Source: Pegea sp. RAD2-039 (lineage: Eukaryota > Chordata > Thaliacea > Salpida > Salpidae). From it: a stretch of 64,000 nt of DNA. The DNA is taken from positions 496,001-560,000 of the forward strand of contig JAQGEQ010000305.1 of the NCBI GenBank assembly GCA_034620365.1, read 5' to 3'. The notes under the pieces are model-generated. The model did no database searches. It had not been told where the DNA came from and worked only from the letters and a program-made list of their open reading frames with translations. A program made the translations under genes and the position numbers. Of the stretch, positions 62,856 through 64,000 are shown in pieces; the stretch's first letter is position 1; every line of letters begins with the position of its first letter.

Positions 62856-63817
62856 TGCAAACTAAAATAATATTTATACAACTAATTCTGCTGTTAAATA
62901 ATTCAAAATAACATTATATAGATTGTAAAATATATTATTACAACATTTAAGTAAAAATGTAACTTTTTATACAACTATAATACAACTTTTACTCTAATAA
63001 CATCTTACACTATTTTTATGAGTCACATTCTTAAAAAACAATTTGAGAAAGTAAATTTTATAAAAATAAAAAAATATCATAAAACGATAAACAACTATCT
63101 ACAAAAAAACTGATTTAAATAACAGATATGTAAATGGTTATACAAAATAAACTTATTTTATAGTCATAATGTTTAAAGTATTAGGAATAAAATACAATCA
63201 AAAGGTGTCTTATTTTGATAACAAAAATAGTAAATAGATACAATAATAATATGTAAATAAGATATTTTTAAAGAGATCATAATAGTTAAATTCAAATAAT
63301 AAAGAAACAAAGTATCCAGGATAAAAAAAATAAGAATAAATTTGAAATACAAAGTTTACATAAAATCTAAACCAACTTAGAAGAAAAATGTTATCTAAAA
63401 AGTTTAACTCATTCAACTTTATATCATTTAAACTACTATTCCATGAATTATATAAAATCTATTCAACCATACATTCATTTGGTGTTGGAAAGTTGAATAA
63501 AAAAAATCAAATGAGTGACAAATGTAACGTTTAATTTCTGAGTCATTCATGAAAAATTATAATATGGATAAAATAATATTTTCATAAAATAGCTCAATTA
63601 GTCTAACTTTAAATAAAATTGAACAACATCAACATACTACATAAAATTTAAATAAAAAGTCTAATATAAAAAAATTACCAATATTTTACAATAATACAAA
63701 TATCTACTTTAAAATGGTATAAATAACCATATTAAGAGTTATGGTTACAAAAATAACCCGATTAATCACTTATCGGTTTAAACTAAGAAAAGATACAAAT
63801 GTAAATGCCGTAACTAG
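62856..63817. other. upstream region of the PGRMC gene, no further gene seen
   Basis: About 1 kb of A/T-rich sequence. The PGRMC promoter should lie here; no distinct element is recognisable. Confidence 0.5.
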
Positions 63818-63917
63818 AAGCAATTTCGAGCAAGCCGCACGAATACATCTTACGTTATGTGGACTACAAGGATGGCAAATATGGCGCCGTAATTAAGATT
63901 TTGAATCATAGATATAG
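63818..63917 (+). CDS. possible exon of an unidentified gene leaving the window
   Basis: A short island of higher GC in one open frame reads KPHEYILRYVDYKDGKYG and continues AVIKILNHRYR to a strong donor AG|GTAAGT at 63918. The frame has no ATG and is closed by TAA just upstream, so it would be an internal exon after the weak acceptor TAACTAG (ends 63817). I do not recognise the protein. The alternative is a chance island. Confidence 0.35.
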
Positions 63918-64000
63918 GTAAGTGATTCTTTTTAAAATGCTATAAAGCTGTTTGCTATAAAAAAAACTATATTTTTGGTTTGCAAAATTAAAATTTTTCT

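Overview
This window is animal nuclear DNA. It is very AT-rich, its genes are split by GT-AG introns, and it holds recognisable metazoan genes among LINE and mariner debris. Several introns are very short (41, 47, 48, 50, 53, 54, 55 and 61 bases, and one apparent 26-base intron), so the organism is a compact-gene invertebrate. I cannot name the phylum from sequence alone.

Layout. (1) 1-3500, plus strand: the 3' two thirds of a CYLD-type deubiquitinase gene, with two CAP-Gly domains and the complete catalytic domain, in about 13 exons. (2) 5291-5848, minus strand: the end of an unfamiliar Ser/Glu-rich gene. (3) About 7470-17100: a tandem array of roughly 1305-base units, interrupted at 14.07-15.67 kb by LINE debris. 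(4) 19531-20078, plus strand: a second, more open copy of the unfamiliar gene, in inverted orientation to the first. (5) About 20340-41740: a second array of eight units of roughly 2656 bases. Nearly every unit in both arrays carries a copy of the last exon of the unfamiliar gene, mostly broken. The gene fragment has apparently been captured by a satellite and amplified to 15 array copies. (6) 42-45.6 kb: decayed LINE remains and a higher-GC stretch. (7) 45.67-49.86 kb, minus strand: a nearly whole CR1-like LINE with ORF1 (PHD-like finger) and ORF2 (endonuclease plus reverse transcriptase), and one frameshift near the end of ORF2. (8) 51729-54031, minus strand: the Wnt/LRP chaperone MESD in five exons, with a dead mariner element in intron 3. 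(9) 56480-57397, minus strand: an intronless orphan seven-transmembrane receptor gene. (10) 61255-62855, minus strand: a PGRMC1/2-type haem-binding membrane protein in four exons. (11) 63818-63917: a possible exon of a plus-strand gene leaving the window.

The ordinary host genes (CYLD, MESD, 7TM, PGRMC) are unrelated single-copy neighbours and do not form an operon. The main unusual structure is the two-level array between 7.4 and 41.7 kb. Each unit combines the captured exon, a CRE-type palindrome TGACGTCA just after it in most units, one or two blocks with a TATA-like sequence followed by a conserved short hairpin, and, in the long units, a fragment of LINE reverse transcriptase. Sites lacking the captured exon are still visible at both sides of the long array (17.4 and 41.7 kb), so the order of events can be read from the sequence.
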